16,779 nt of DNA from a bacterium (GTDB lineage: Bacteria > Nitrospinota_A > UBA7883 > JACRGQ01), in the NCBI GenBank assembly GCA_021815535.1, contig JAKAGL010000024.1, forward strand, positions 1 to 16,779. Reading direction: 5' to 3'. The notes beneath the pieces are model-generated. The model ran no database searches. It saw only the letters and a program-made list of their open reading frames with translations, and had not been told where the DNA came from. Position 1 is the stretch's first letter; every line of letters begins with the position of its first letter. Below are positions 1-6,221 of the stretch, in pieces. A program made the translations under genes and the position numbers.

Positions 1-48
1 CGATCTTACCAGCGCCACGGTTATGGCGGATCTGGATAACATATTCAT
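1..48 (-). CDS. 5' end of an unidentified gene, cut by the window edge
   Basis: On the minus strand an ATG at 48-46 overlaps the TGA stop of metH (47-45) in an ATGA arrangement. The frame then stays open for all 16 codons to the window edge, reading M-N-M-L-S-R-S-A-I-T-V-A-L-V-R-S. A second in-frame ATG lies two codons later. The stop/start overlap suggests translational coupling to metH. The visible residues are too few to name a product. A methionine or one-carbon function is possible from position only, for example a MetH reactivation protein or a methylenetetrahydrofolate reductase part. It could also be a chance open frame. Confidence 0.4.
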   Translation of the reverse strand, partial: MNMLSRSAITVALVRS

Positions 49-2462
49 TTTTTCACCATGAGATTTTCGACAATGGTCACTACTTCCCCCACGTCCTTGC
101 CGTAGGCGTCGGCCCCTATCTCATCGGCGAACGAGCGGGTGACCACCGCCCCCCCCACCATTATTTTGTATGGCAGATTCCGTTTTTTCACTTCATTCAC
201 CACCAGCGGCATTTGGACCATCGTGGTGGTCATCAGGGCCGAAAGTCCCAGAATGTCGGCACGGTGTTCCTCGGCTGCGGCCAGAATGTCGTCCGGCGGC
301 ACGTTGCGCCCCAGATCAATGACCTTGTAGCCAAAATTCTCAAGCATGATGATGCAGACGTTCTTGCCAATGTCGTGCACGTCCCCTTTCACCGTCGCGA
401 AAACGATGGTTCCTTTGCTGGCATCGGCGCGGGCGGAACGGAGCAGCGGATCAAGCACCGCCACCCCCTTCTTCATCGTCTCGGCGCTGGCGACCAGATG
501 CGGAATGAATTTCTTCCGCTCGGCGAAGAGATCGCCCACCCGGCGGATAGCAGGGGTCAGATTGTTCACGAAGATATCCATCGGCGGCATGCCTTCATTG
601 AGCGCATCCTGCACCAGTTGACCGATGCTATCCTTCTCCCCCTCGACAACCGCGTTAAAGATCTTTTCGGGGGTGGGGAGGTTCTGCGCCTGCTTGACGG
701 CCGAAACCGCTTCCTTTGCCGCACTGCCGGTTCCCCATGCGGTGGCCGCGTTAATGAAACGGTTACAGCCAATATCACGCCCCGTGAAAAGTCCCGCGGC
801 GGCGGCGGTTTTGTGCATCTGCTCGTCATACGGATTCACGATGGCGGCGTCAAGCCCGTTGGCCATCGCCATCGCAAGGAAGTTGTTGTTGATGGTGTGC
901 CGGTCCGGCAGGCCGAACGACACGTTGGAAAGGCCGATGGTGGTGGCGCAGCCCAATTCTTCGCGGATAAGCCGGACGGTTTCCAGCGTTTGCCGCGCCC
1001 CCTCCTGCATGGCGGAAACCACCACGGCGAGGCAATCGAACACAATGTCTTCGCGCCGTATGCCAAGCGCCAGAGCGCGCTTCAGTATCTCTTTGGCGTA
1101 TGCCAGCCGTTGCCGCGCCGACTCGGGTATCTCATCGCCGGCGGTGAGCGCCAGCACGGCGGCGCCGTGGCGTTTCACGAACGGCAGTACCGCCTCCAAC
1201 TTGTCATGCTCGGCATTCACGCTGTTCACCAGCGCGCGCCCCGCATACACCTGCAGGCCGCGCAACAACGCATCGTTATTCGAACTGTCGATGACCAGCG
1301 GCAGTGCCGTCACATTCTGCACGGCGGTGATGGCTTTCACCATCATGGCCGCCTCGTCGATGAGCGGCACCCCCACGTTGATATCAAGCGCGGTGGCGCC
1401 GGCCTCCTCCTGCTTACGGGCTTCCGCCAGAATCAGGTCGGTACGCCCTTCCTTGATGGCCTCGCCGAATTTTTTTTTGCCGGTCGGGTTGATCTTCTCA
1501 CCGATCTTCACGAACGGATGCCCCGCGCCTATCCACACGGCGCCGGAACGGCTGGCGATAGCGACGCCGTCCCGGCCGTTCCGCGGCGCGGCCGGCTTCC
1601 CTTTTACCAACGCGGATATCTTTTGTATATATTCCGGGCGGGTGCCGCAGCAGCCACCGATAATGCTTGCACCCACCTCCACAAACTGCGGCGCGAACGA
1701 GGCGATCTCATCCATCGGGGCCTTGAAGCGGGTTATCCCCCCTTCCAGCACCGGCAGTCCGGCGTTCGGTTCCACCATGATCGGCAACTTCGTCACCGCG
1801 GCGATACGGCGGACCACTTCCAGCATTTCGGCCGGACCGGTGGAGCAGTTCACACCGAGGACATCAACGCCCAACCCTTCCAAAACCGCCGCGGCCGCTT
1901 CGGGGGTAGTGCCGGTATCGGTCACTCCTCCGGGAGTATAGGTCATGCTGGCGATGAGCGGCACACGTCCGCGCACTTCGTTGAAACCGATGACGGCTGC
2001 ACGGGTCTCCATCAGATCGAACATTGTCTCGATGATAAGGAGGTCGGCCCCCGCCTCAACCAGAGCCTGCCCCTGCTCGCGGAAAATGGCGACGGCATCC
2101 TCGAAATCCACATCCCCCATCGGGAATATCAGTTTTCCGCTGGGACCGGTCCCGCCGGCCACCAGTGCGCGGCCGTCCGCCGCCTTGCGGGCGATCTCCA
2201 CCCCGGCGCGGTTGACCTTCTTCAGGTCGTGCTCCCGTCCGTACTCTTCCAGACGGGGACGGCTGGCGCCAAAGGTGTTGGCAATGATGATCTGCGCACC
2301 GGCATCAATATACCGCTTGTGGACGGAGGCGATGGCATCGGGCTTTTCGAGATTCCAAAGGTCGGGCGAGTACCCGCTTGGCAACCCCTCGGATTGGAGG
2401 AGCGCCCCCATGGAGCCGTCAATGATGATTACTTCTTTGCCGAGACGTTCGATAAGTTTCAT
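45..2462 (-). CDS. metH: Cobalamin-dependent methionine synthase, short form without activation domain
   Basis: This 805-residue cytoplasmic enzyme would transfer a methyl group from 5-methyltetrahydrofolate via cobalamin to homocysteine, giving methionine. Residues 1-285 are the homocysteine-binding barrel, with the expected zinc ligands Cys206 (VNCST) and Cys271-Cys272 (GGCCG). Residues 318-580 are the pterin-binding barrel (KIGEKINPTG; DINVGVP; VIDSSN). Residues 597-675 are the helical cap, and 683-803 the B12-binding Rossmann domain, where DVHDIGKN contains the axial ligand His696. The protein stops there, whereas E. coli MetH (about 1227 residues) continues into an AdoMet-binding reactivation domain. 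Short forms are known in other bacteria, so this is not a truncation artefact: the gene has its own stop and is followed by an overlapping start. No Shine-Dalgarno precedes the ATG, and a -10-like box lies 9 bases upstream. Methylcobalamin-dependent methyltransferases of related architecture are the alternative, but the domain set favours MetH. Confidence 0.93.
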   Translation of the reverse strand: MKLIERLGKEVIIIDGSMGALLQSEGLPSGYSPDLWNLEKPDAIASVHKRYIDAGAQIIIANTFGASRPRLEEYGREHDLKKVNRAGVEIARKAADGRALVAGGTGPSGKLIFPMGDVDFEDAVAIFREQGQALVEAGADLLIIETMFDLMETRAAVIGFNEVRGRVPLIASMTYTPGGVTDTGTTPEAAAAVLEGLGVDVLGVNCSTGPAEMLEVVRRIAAVTKLPIMVEPNAGLPVLEGGITRFKAPMDEIASFAPQFVEVGASIIGGCCGTRPEYIQKISALVKGKPAAPRNGRDGVAIASRSGAVWIGAGHPFVKIGEKINPTGKKKFGEAIKEGRTDLILAEARKQEEAGATALDINVGVPLIDEAAMMVKAITAVQNVTALPLVIDSSNNDALLRGLQVYAGRALVNSVNAEHDKLEAVLPFVKRHGAAVLALTAGDEIPESARQRLAYAKEILKRALALGIRREDIVFDCLAVVVSAMQEGARQTLETVRLIREELGCATTIGLSNVSFGLPDRHTINNNFLAMAMANGLDAAIVNPYDEQMHKTAAAAGLFTGRDIGCNRFINAATAWGTGSAAKEAVSAVKQAQNLPTPEKIFNAVVEGEKDSIGQLVQDALNEGMPPMDIFVNNLTPAIRRVGDLFAERKKFIPHLVASAETMKKGVAVLDPLLRSARADASKGTIVFATVKGDVHDIGKNVCIIMLENFGYKVIDLGRNVPPDDILAAAEEHRADILGLSALMTTTMVQMPLVVNEVKKRNLPYKIMVGGAVVTRSFADEIGADAYGKDVGEVVTIVENLMVKK

Positions 2463-2466
2463 AAGT

Positions 2467-2481
2467 GGGTTATTCTAACCC
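2467..2481. repeat. Perfect inverted repeat over the metH -10 box
   Basis: GGGTTATTCTAACCC is a perfect 6-bp inverted repeat with a 3-base centre. It covers the whole predicted -10 hexamer of metH and ends 4 bases before its start codon. It could be a small operator or just chance. If transcription starts near the ATG it would lie outside the mRNA, which argues against an RNA hairpin. Confidence 0.4.
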
Positions 2482-2502
2482 GAGACACCGGGGAATAATC
2501 AA
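2472..2502 (-). promoter_or_regulatory. Predicted metH promoter, near-leaderless
   Basis: Read on the minus strand, TTGATT (2502-2497) is followed after 19 bases by TAGAAT (2477-2472), and the metH ATG starts 9 bases after that. Transcription would be expected to begin about 2-3 bases before the ATG. The -10 matches consensus at 5 of 6 positions. The -35 spacer is longer than ideal, so the -35 assignment is weak. Confidence 0.4.
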
Positions 2503-2540
2503 CGAAAGATGACCTTCTTGCGCGAGTTCAACATGCCGTC

Positions 2541-2569
2541 TTATCATTCAAGGGGGTTTCCCCTATAAT
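2541..2569 (+). promoter_or_regulatory. Predicted gmhB promoter, leaderless
   Basis: TTATCA (2541-2546, 4 of 6 to the -35 consensus), a 17-base spacer, then a perfect TATAAT (2564-2569). The gmhB ATG begins only 6 bases later, so the expected transcription start falls on or beside the A of the ATG. No Shine-Dalgarno sequence is present. A short inverted repeat AGGGG-GTTT-CCCCT (2551-2564) fills the end of the spacer and touches the -10. Confidence 0.6.
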
Positions 2570-2575
2570 CGCCCC

Positions 2576-3160
2576 ATGCATACCATCAAAGCGGCCTTTT
2601 TGGACCGCGACGGCACCATCAACGTCGATAAGGGATATATCGGTTCACCGGACGATATTGAGCTTATCCCCGGCGCGGCGGAAGGCATCAAACTCCTGAA
2701 CGACGCCGGATATACCGTCTTTGGCGTAAGCAACCAGTCTGGCGTGGCCCGCGGATTTTACCGCGTCGAAGACGTACTGGCGGTGAACCGCCGCGTTGAG
2801 GAACTGCTGTTGATGGAAAAGGCGCGCATCACGGAGATATTCTACTGCCCGCACCACCCGCGTGGCTCGGCGCCGGAATACAGCATTATGTGCAACTGCC
2901 GCAAGCCGTTGACGGGAATGGTGGATGCCGCACGCCACAAATATGGCTTCACCCCCGCAGACACCATCGTCATCGGGGACAAAATATGCGACGTGGAGTT
3001 GGGCAGGAACATCGGCGCGCGGACCGCGTTGGTAGATACCGGTTTCGGCGTGGAAGAGAAAGTAAAAATCGACGGTGGCGAGGCCGCCGCGCCGGATATC
3101 TTCGCACCCAACCTGCTGGAAGCGGTTACAGCCATTCTCCGCATGCAGCGGCGCGGGTAA
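2576..3160 (+). CDS. gmhB: D-glycero-D-manno-heptose 1,7-bisphosphate phosphatase (HAD family)
   Basis: This 194-residue cytoplasmic HAD phosphatase is predicted to remove the C7 phosphate from heptose 1,7-bisphosphate in the ADP-heptose pathway, which feeds the LPS inner core. Motif I is FLDRDGT, with nucleophile Asp10 and acid/base Asp12. Motif II lies in SNQSGVARG (52-60). A zinc-binding loop is formed by Cys91, His93, Cys106 and Cys108, as is typical for GmhB. Motif III/IV is Lys109 with IGDKICD (133-139, Asp135 and Asp139). Length is normal for the family. The start is the first ATG after the open frame begins and sits right behind a TATAAT box. The related histidinol-phosphate phosphatase domain of HisB shares these motifs, so function by homology is likely but not certain. 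dacB follows after 49 bases. Confidence 0.9.
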   Translation: MHTIKAAFLDRDGTINVDKGYIGSPDDIELIPGAAEGIKLLNDAGYTVFGVSNQSGVARGFYRVEDVLAVNRRVEELLLMEKARITEIFYCPHHPRGSAPEYSIMCNCRKPLTGMVDAARHKYGFTPADTIVIGDKICDVELGRNIGARTALVDTGFGVEEKVKIDGGEAAAPDIFAPNLLEAVTAILRMQRRG

Positions 3161-3191
3161 TTTAAGCTCCCCCCTCCACCGCCATCTGTTG

Positions 3192-3197
3192 TATCAT
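3192..3197 (+). promoter_or_regulatory. Possible -10 box for dacB
   Basis: TATCAT (5 of 6 to consensus) lies 12 bases before the dacB ATG, which has no Shine-Dalgarno motif (upstream bases read CGCTCTTTAAAT). No -35 element is visible at the right distance because that stretch is C-rich. dacB may instead be read through from gmhB. Confidence 0.3.
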
Positions 3198-3209
3198 CGC
3201 TCTTTAAAT

Positions 3210-4700
3210 ATGACCGTAGCACCAATTAATAAGCACATAATAAAATGCCGTACCGGCGGAGCCGTTTCCGCGTTCCGGCGCGCGGCGTTCCTGGCGCTGG
3301 CGCTGGGGCTGTCTTTAACCCTCCCGGCACGGGCGGCAAGCATCGAAGACCAACTCGACCGGATAATCAGCAGTCCATGCCTAAAGAAAGGCCGGGTATG
3401 CATGGTGGTCCGGTCCATGAAAACCGGAAAGAACCTCTACGAAAAGAATCCCGACATTCTGATGACCCCCGCTTCCAACATGAAGATCATCACCGCCGCC
3501 GTGGCATTGAAAACACTCAAACCGTGGTACAAATTCGATACCATTTTTTCTTATACCGGCACCCGCAAGGGAGAGACGATCGAAGGGGACCTGGTCGTGA
3601 CTGGGCACGGCGACCCACACCTCGTTTCTGAAGACCTTTGGCAGATCGCAAACGAGGTGCGCAAACGCGGCATCACCCATATCACCGGAAGCATCATCCT
3701 TGACGACGGCTACTTTGACGGAGAACTTTTCCCGGCCGGCTGGCGGCTATCCTCCATACGTCGCGCGTTCGAAGCGCCGCTCAGCGCGCTCGCGCTCAAT
3801 TTCAACACCGCGACGGTGATGATCTATCCCGACCCATCCGGCGCCAAACCGATCGTGGTGGTTGATCCGGCAACGCCGTATTTCAAGGTAGTGAACCGGA
3901 TGACCTACGGCAACGGCGGCCGCAAATTCGTGGCGATACGCATGAAGCCGCGCCCCGGTGGCGGCGAGACGATGGAAGTGCTCGGCCGCATCCGCCCCGG
4001 CGTTGGCGAACTGGTGTATTACCGGGCCGTCGCCGACCCTCTGCGTTATTTCGGCGATACCTTCAAGGGACTGCTCGCCGGCATGGGAGTGACCGTGGAC
4101 GGCGGCATATTGAACATGCCCCCTTCGCGCTCCACCACCAAATTTTTCATACATAGCTCGCGGCCCCTGTTGAACCAGGTCATGGACATGAACAAATACA
4201 GCAACAACTTTATGGCGGAACAGATACTTAAGACCGTCGGCGCCGAGAAGGTATCCATCCCGGGGACCATAAACAAGGGGCTGGCCGTATCCACATCGGT
4301 GATGACCGAATGGGGAATCACCCCGGACCGCTACCATTTCTCTGACGGGTCGGGATTGAGCAAAGACAATAAAATTTCCTGTTCGGCGCTCACCGATGTA
4401 TTGGATCATCTTTACCACGAGTTTGACGCGGGGCCGGAATTCATCAGCTCGCTGGCGGTGATGGGAAAAGACGGCAGCGTGCGTCAACGCGACATCGGCA
4501 CAACCGATCCGGTAAAAGTAAAGACCGGCACGCTGGACTCGGTATCGGCGATAAGCGGTTACTATCCGCTGAAGAACGGCGACGTGCTGGGATTCTCAGT
4601 AATCTTCAACGACCTCGCCTGCTACAACGGGATGGCGCACGAAATCCAAAACCACCTGTTGATGGAGCTCTCAACCGTTAATGGCAATGGGGCCGAATGA
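3210..4700 (+). CDS. dacB: D-alanyl-D-alanine carboxypeptidase/endopeptidase, PBP4 type (peptidase S13)
   Basis: This 496-residue periplasmic low-molecular-weight penicillin-binding protein would trim terminal D-Ala from peptidoglycan stem peptides and may cleave cross-links. All three catalytic motifs are intact: SxxK at Ser89-Lys92 (TPASNMK), SxN at Ser331-Asn333 (KYSNNFMAE) and KTG at Lys438-Gly440 (VKTGTLDS). The family-typical DGSGLSKDN follows the SxN motif at 379-387. A basic N-terminus and a hydrophobic stretch (about 25-42) ending at ARAA form an export signal, with cleavage likely near residue 43. Two half-cystines (57 and 64) flank the start of the mature domain. The frame is open back to 3075, inside gmhB, but the ATG at 3210 gives the only sensible signal peptide. 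It lies downstream of gmhB on the same strand. Confidence 0.92.
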   Translation: MTVAPINKHIIKCRTGGAVSAFRRAAFLALALGLSLTLPARAASIEDQLDRIISSPCLKKGRVCMVVRSMKTGKNLYEKNPDILMTPASNMKIITAAVALKTLKPWYKFDTIFSYTGTRKGETIEGDLVVTGHGDPHLVSEDLWQIANEVRKRGITHITGSIILDDGYFDGELFPAGWRLSSIRRAFEAPLSALALNFNTATVMIYPDPSGAKPIVVVDPATPYFKVVNRMTYGNGGRKFVAIRMKPRPGGGETMEVLGRIRPGVGELVYYRAVADPLRYFGDTFKGLLAGMGVTVDGGILNMPPSRSTTKFFIHSSRPLLNQVMDMNKYSNNFMAEQILKTVGAEKVSIPGTINKGLAVSTSVMTEWGITPDRYHFSDGSGLSKDNKISCSALTDVLDHLYHEFDAGPEFISSLAVMGKDGSVRQRDIGTTDPVKVKTGTLDSVSAISGYYPLKNGDVLGFSVIFNDLACYNGMAHEIQNHLLMELSTVNGNGAE

Positions 4701-4775
4701 CTTATGAAATTCATTCCATGGTTATCAAACCGCCGTTTTTCACCATCAACTTCATAAAATAAAACCTGTCATCGG

Positions 4776-4784
4776 TGGTAGAAT
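4776..4784 (+). promoter_or_regulatory. Extended -10 element before the 65-residue membrane protein gene
   Basis: TGGTAGAAT fits the extended -10 pattern TGn-TAnAAT. A transcript would start near 4791 and carry a leader of about 32 bases with a GGGGG Shine-Dalgarno-like run at 4812-4816, 6 bases before the ATG at 4823. No convincing -35 is visible. Unlike the other operon heads here, this one has a normal leader. Confidence 0.35.
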
Positions 4785-4822
4785 GATGGCGAAGGCGTAA
4801 CCAAACTTTTTGGGGGTAACAT

Positions 4823-5020
4823 ATGCTTACCACAATAATTTTTATTTCTTTGGCGCTGCTCACCGTGCTGGTATTGAGGAAAGTGGCCCATTCCCTCCTC
4901 GGCCCGCGCCCCTATCTCCGCAACGACGACGATCCGTTCAAAATCGGTTCCACCGCGTGGTCCCATTATGGACCGGGGAGCGAACGGTGGAAAGAAAGCC
5001 ACGGCGAGCGGGAACCCTGA
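4823..5020 (+). CDS. Small single-pass membrane protein of unknown function
   Basis: This 65-residue protein is not recognised. Residues 3-19 form one hydrophobic segment, followed by a basic turn (RKVAHS). After that comes a polar tail with an acidic DDDP cluster (35-38) and an aromatic/glycine segment (STAWSHYGPGSERW, 43-56) ending in charged residues. The positive-inside pattern suggests an N-out/C-in anchor with about 40 cytoplasmic residues, or an uncleaved signal-like anchor. The ATG is supported by a GGGGG ribosome-binding motif at a 6-base spacing and by an extended -10 box. It stands alone, with about 120 bases before it and 147 after. Other frames in this stretch lack such start signals. 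That it is a real gene is likely but unproven. Confidence 0.6.
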   Translation: MLTTIIFISLALLTVLVLRKVAHSLLGPRPYLRNDDDPFKIGSTAWSHYGPGSERWKESHGEREP

Positions 5021-5129
5021 ATACCCCCTTCCAACGCCGGTGGCTTCTTTGATCACGTCTAATATGCGTTGGCTGACAATCGATGCAACAAAAGGAGGTT
5101 GCCCGCCGCCTCGAAGCCGGCACATCCAT

Positions 5130-5157
5130 TTGATTCACATTCCATGTGTGACATAAT
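5130..5157 (+). promoter_or_regulatory. Predicted promoter of lipoprotein 1, with inverted repeat in the spacer
   Basis: TTGATT (5130-5135), a 16-base spacer and CATAAT (5152-5157) lie 10 bases before the ATG at 5168. The perfect inverted repeat CACAT-TCC-ATGTG (5136-5148) fills most of the spacer, where a repressor or activator could act. There is no Shine-Dalgarno at the ATG, so the transcript would be near-leaderless. Confidence 0.45.
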
Positions 5158-5167
5158 CGCAGGTACA

Positions 5168-5626
5168 ATGGAAGACAGACATTCTATATCCGCTCCCTTC
5201 CTCAACATTGCCATCCTTTTGCTTATCTTCATAAGTTCCTGCCAGAAAGACAACCACGCGTGGTCACCCGAGGATATGAAATCAAGCAACTATTTTTACT
5301 CCTCACAGCGTGACAACCGAGAAGCAAGCCGCATTATCAACCGCGCCGGGGAGGTTTTCTCAATCGACGAAAGGGAAAAAGTCATAAAGCTCACCGACGA
5401 TGCGTTGGCAAACGCGCGGAAGGTTGATGACAGTTTCCTGAATAAGGTCCATCCTGAATTAAAAAAACATTTCCGGGGAGAATTTCAGGCCGCTTTGGAA
5501 CTGGCCCGGCAAAATCTGGATCATCCCGATCCCAAAACCGCACGCCGGTCGCAAGATCTTTTTGCCGCATTTGTGGACTGGTTTAACGCCAACCGGGAAA
5601 ACATCCATATGCCGCCGGCATACTGA
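5168..5626 (+). CDS. Outer-membrane lipoprotein, tandem paralogue 1, unknown function
   Basis: This 152-residue protein has a signal peptide whose hydrophobic core (11-22) ends in the lipobox ISSC, with the lipidated Cys25 followed by Gln. Under the +2 rule that points to the outer membrane. The mature part is highly charged and probably helical. It begins with a W-S-x2-D-M-x-S block (32-39), continues with FY-x-SQR-x-N-x-E (43-52), and ends in VDW (136-138) and a HMPP tail. The next gene encodes the same layout, so the two are paralogues. The frame is open back to 5069, but those residues are not signal-like, and ATG 5168 gives a clean lipoprotein signal. I do not recognise the family. Position upstream of an efflux block suggests, but does not prove, an envelope role. 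Confidence 0.82.
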   Translation: MEDRHSISAPFLNIAILLLIFISSCQKDNHAWSPEDMKSSNYFYSSQRDNREASRIINRAGEVFSIDEREKVIKLTDDALANARKVDDSFLNKVHPELKKHFRGEFQAALELARQNLDHPDPKTARRSQDLFAAFVDWFNANRENIHMPPAY

Positions 5627-5635
5627 GGGGCCGCC

Positions 5636-6112
5636 ATGAGCCGCGAAGAACATGCAGGGATGCCGCTCATTTTTCACCACGCTCTACTGGCGGTACTTAT
5701 GCTCCTTGCCGCGTGCAATCCGGTGCGCGGCGACTGGACCGCGCAGGATCTGGAATCCGCCAAGCACTTTTACAAGTCACAACGGGCGAACAAGGAGTAT
5801 CTGCGTATCGTCCGCGGCGGCGACATCAACCGCAAGTTCACGTACGAAGAGAGCATGGCGTTGGGAAGGGAAGTGCGAACGGCGCTCGGCGAAGCAAGGC
5901 AAGTCGCGGCAAGCCCGGACTTCCTGGGAAAAGTTAATCCCGATATTCGCGAACACTACCGCGACGAATACATCCGCTCGCTGGAGCTGACCCTGCAGAA
6001 TATGGAAAGCCCTAATTATGACATCGCCGAACTTGCCGACAGGCTCTACAACAGCTATGTAGACTGGTATATGGAACATCAAAGTGAAATTCATTTACCC
6101 AAGGAGTCTTGA
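5636..6112 (+). CDS. Outer-membrane lipoprotein, tandem paralogue 2, unknown function
   Basis: This 158-residue protein has lipobox LAAC at 24-27 (lipidated Cys27, Asn at +2), consistent with outer-membrane sorting. The mature domain repeats the features of the preceding gene: WTAQDLESAKHFYKSQR (34-50), FL-x-KV-x-P (96-102), EHYRDEY (106-112), LEL-x2-QN (116-122), VDW (142-144) and an IHLP tail. Identity is spread over the whole mature part, so the pair arose by gene duplication. It follows the first copy after 9 bases with GAGGGG at 5625-5630, 5 bases before the ATG, so they form one transcription unit. An alternative start at residue 9 (Met, 5660) would give a shorter signal peptide. Function is unknown. 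A pair of helical lipoproteins could be partners of each other or of the neighbouring transporters. Confidence 0.82.
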   Translation: MSREEHAGMPLIFHHALLAVLMLLAACNPVRGDWTAQDLESAKHFYKSQRANKEYLRIVRGGDINRKFTYEESMALGREVRTALGEARQVAASPDFLGKVNPDIREHYRDEYIRSLELTLQNMESPNYDIAELADRLYNSYVDWYMEHQSEIHLPKES

Positions 6113-6162
6113 CCGGACGGAGGGGTGTAGGGGTCCATTGAACCTTTCTTCGCTATTGTACG

Positions 6163-6190
6163 TCGAAACTATATAATGGGAATTTATAAT
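6163..6190 (+). promoter_or_regulatory. Predicted promoter(s) of the macA-led block, two overlapping -10 boxes
   Basis: Two perfect TATAAT hexamers occur 13 bases apart, at 6172-6177 and 6185-6190. The second has a TCGAAA (6163-6168, 4 of 6) at a 16-base spacing. From the second box transcription would start about 4 bases before ATG 6201. From the first, a leader of about 37 bases would precede ATG 6222, which has its own AAGGA motif. This allows two alternative transcripts with different starts. Confidence 0.5.
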
Positions 6191-6221
6191 CCATCGCACC
6201 ATGCAAGAAAAGGAACGCGGC

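Noticed and set aside
213..2498. A 761-codon open frame on the plus strand across nearly all of metH (and a second, 438 codons, at 625-1941)
   Set aside because: Both are antisense to a gene with every MetH domain and catalytic residue. Their translations are low-complexity, rich in His/Arg/Gly or Ser/Ala, without domains or start signals. They reflect the high GC and codon bias of metH.
3075..3209. A 45-residue N-terminal extension of dacB
   Set aside because: It overlaps the end of gmhB, is not signal-like, and the ATG at 3210 gives a proper export signal behind a -10-like box.
4719..4740. Terminator-like hairpin after dacB (GGTT-ATCA-AACC then GCCGTTTTT)
   Set aside because: The stem is only 4 bp and the T-run is offset by GCCG, so it is too weak to call.
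5069..5167. A 33-residue N-terminal extension of lipoprotein 1
   Set aside because: It would bury the lipoprotein signal peptide inside the protein. The ATG at 5168 places the lipobox Cys at residue 25, as expected.
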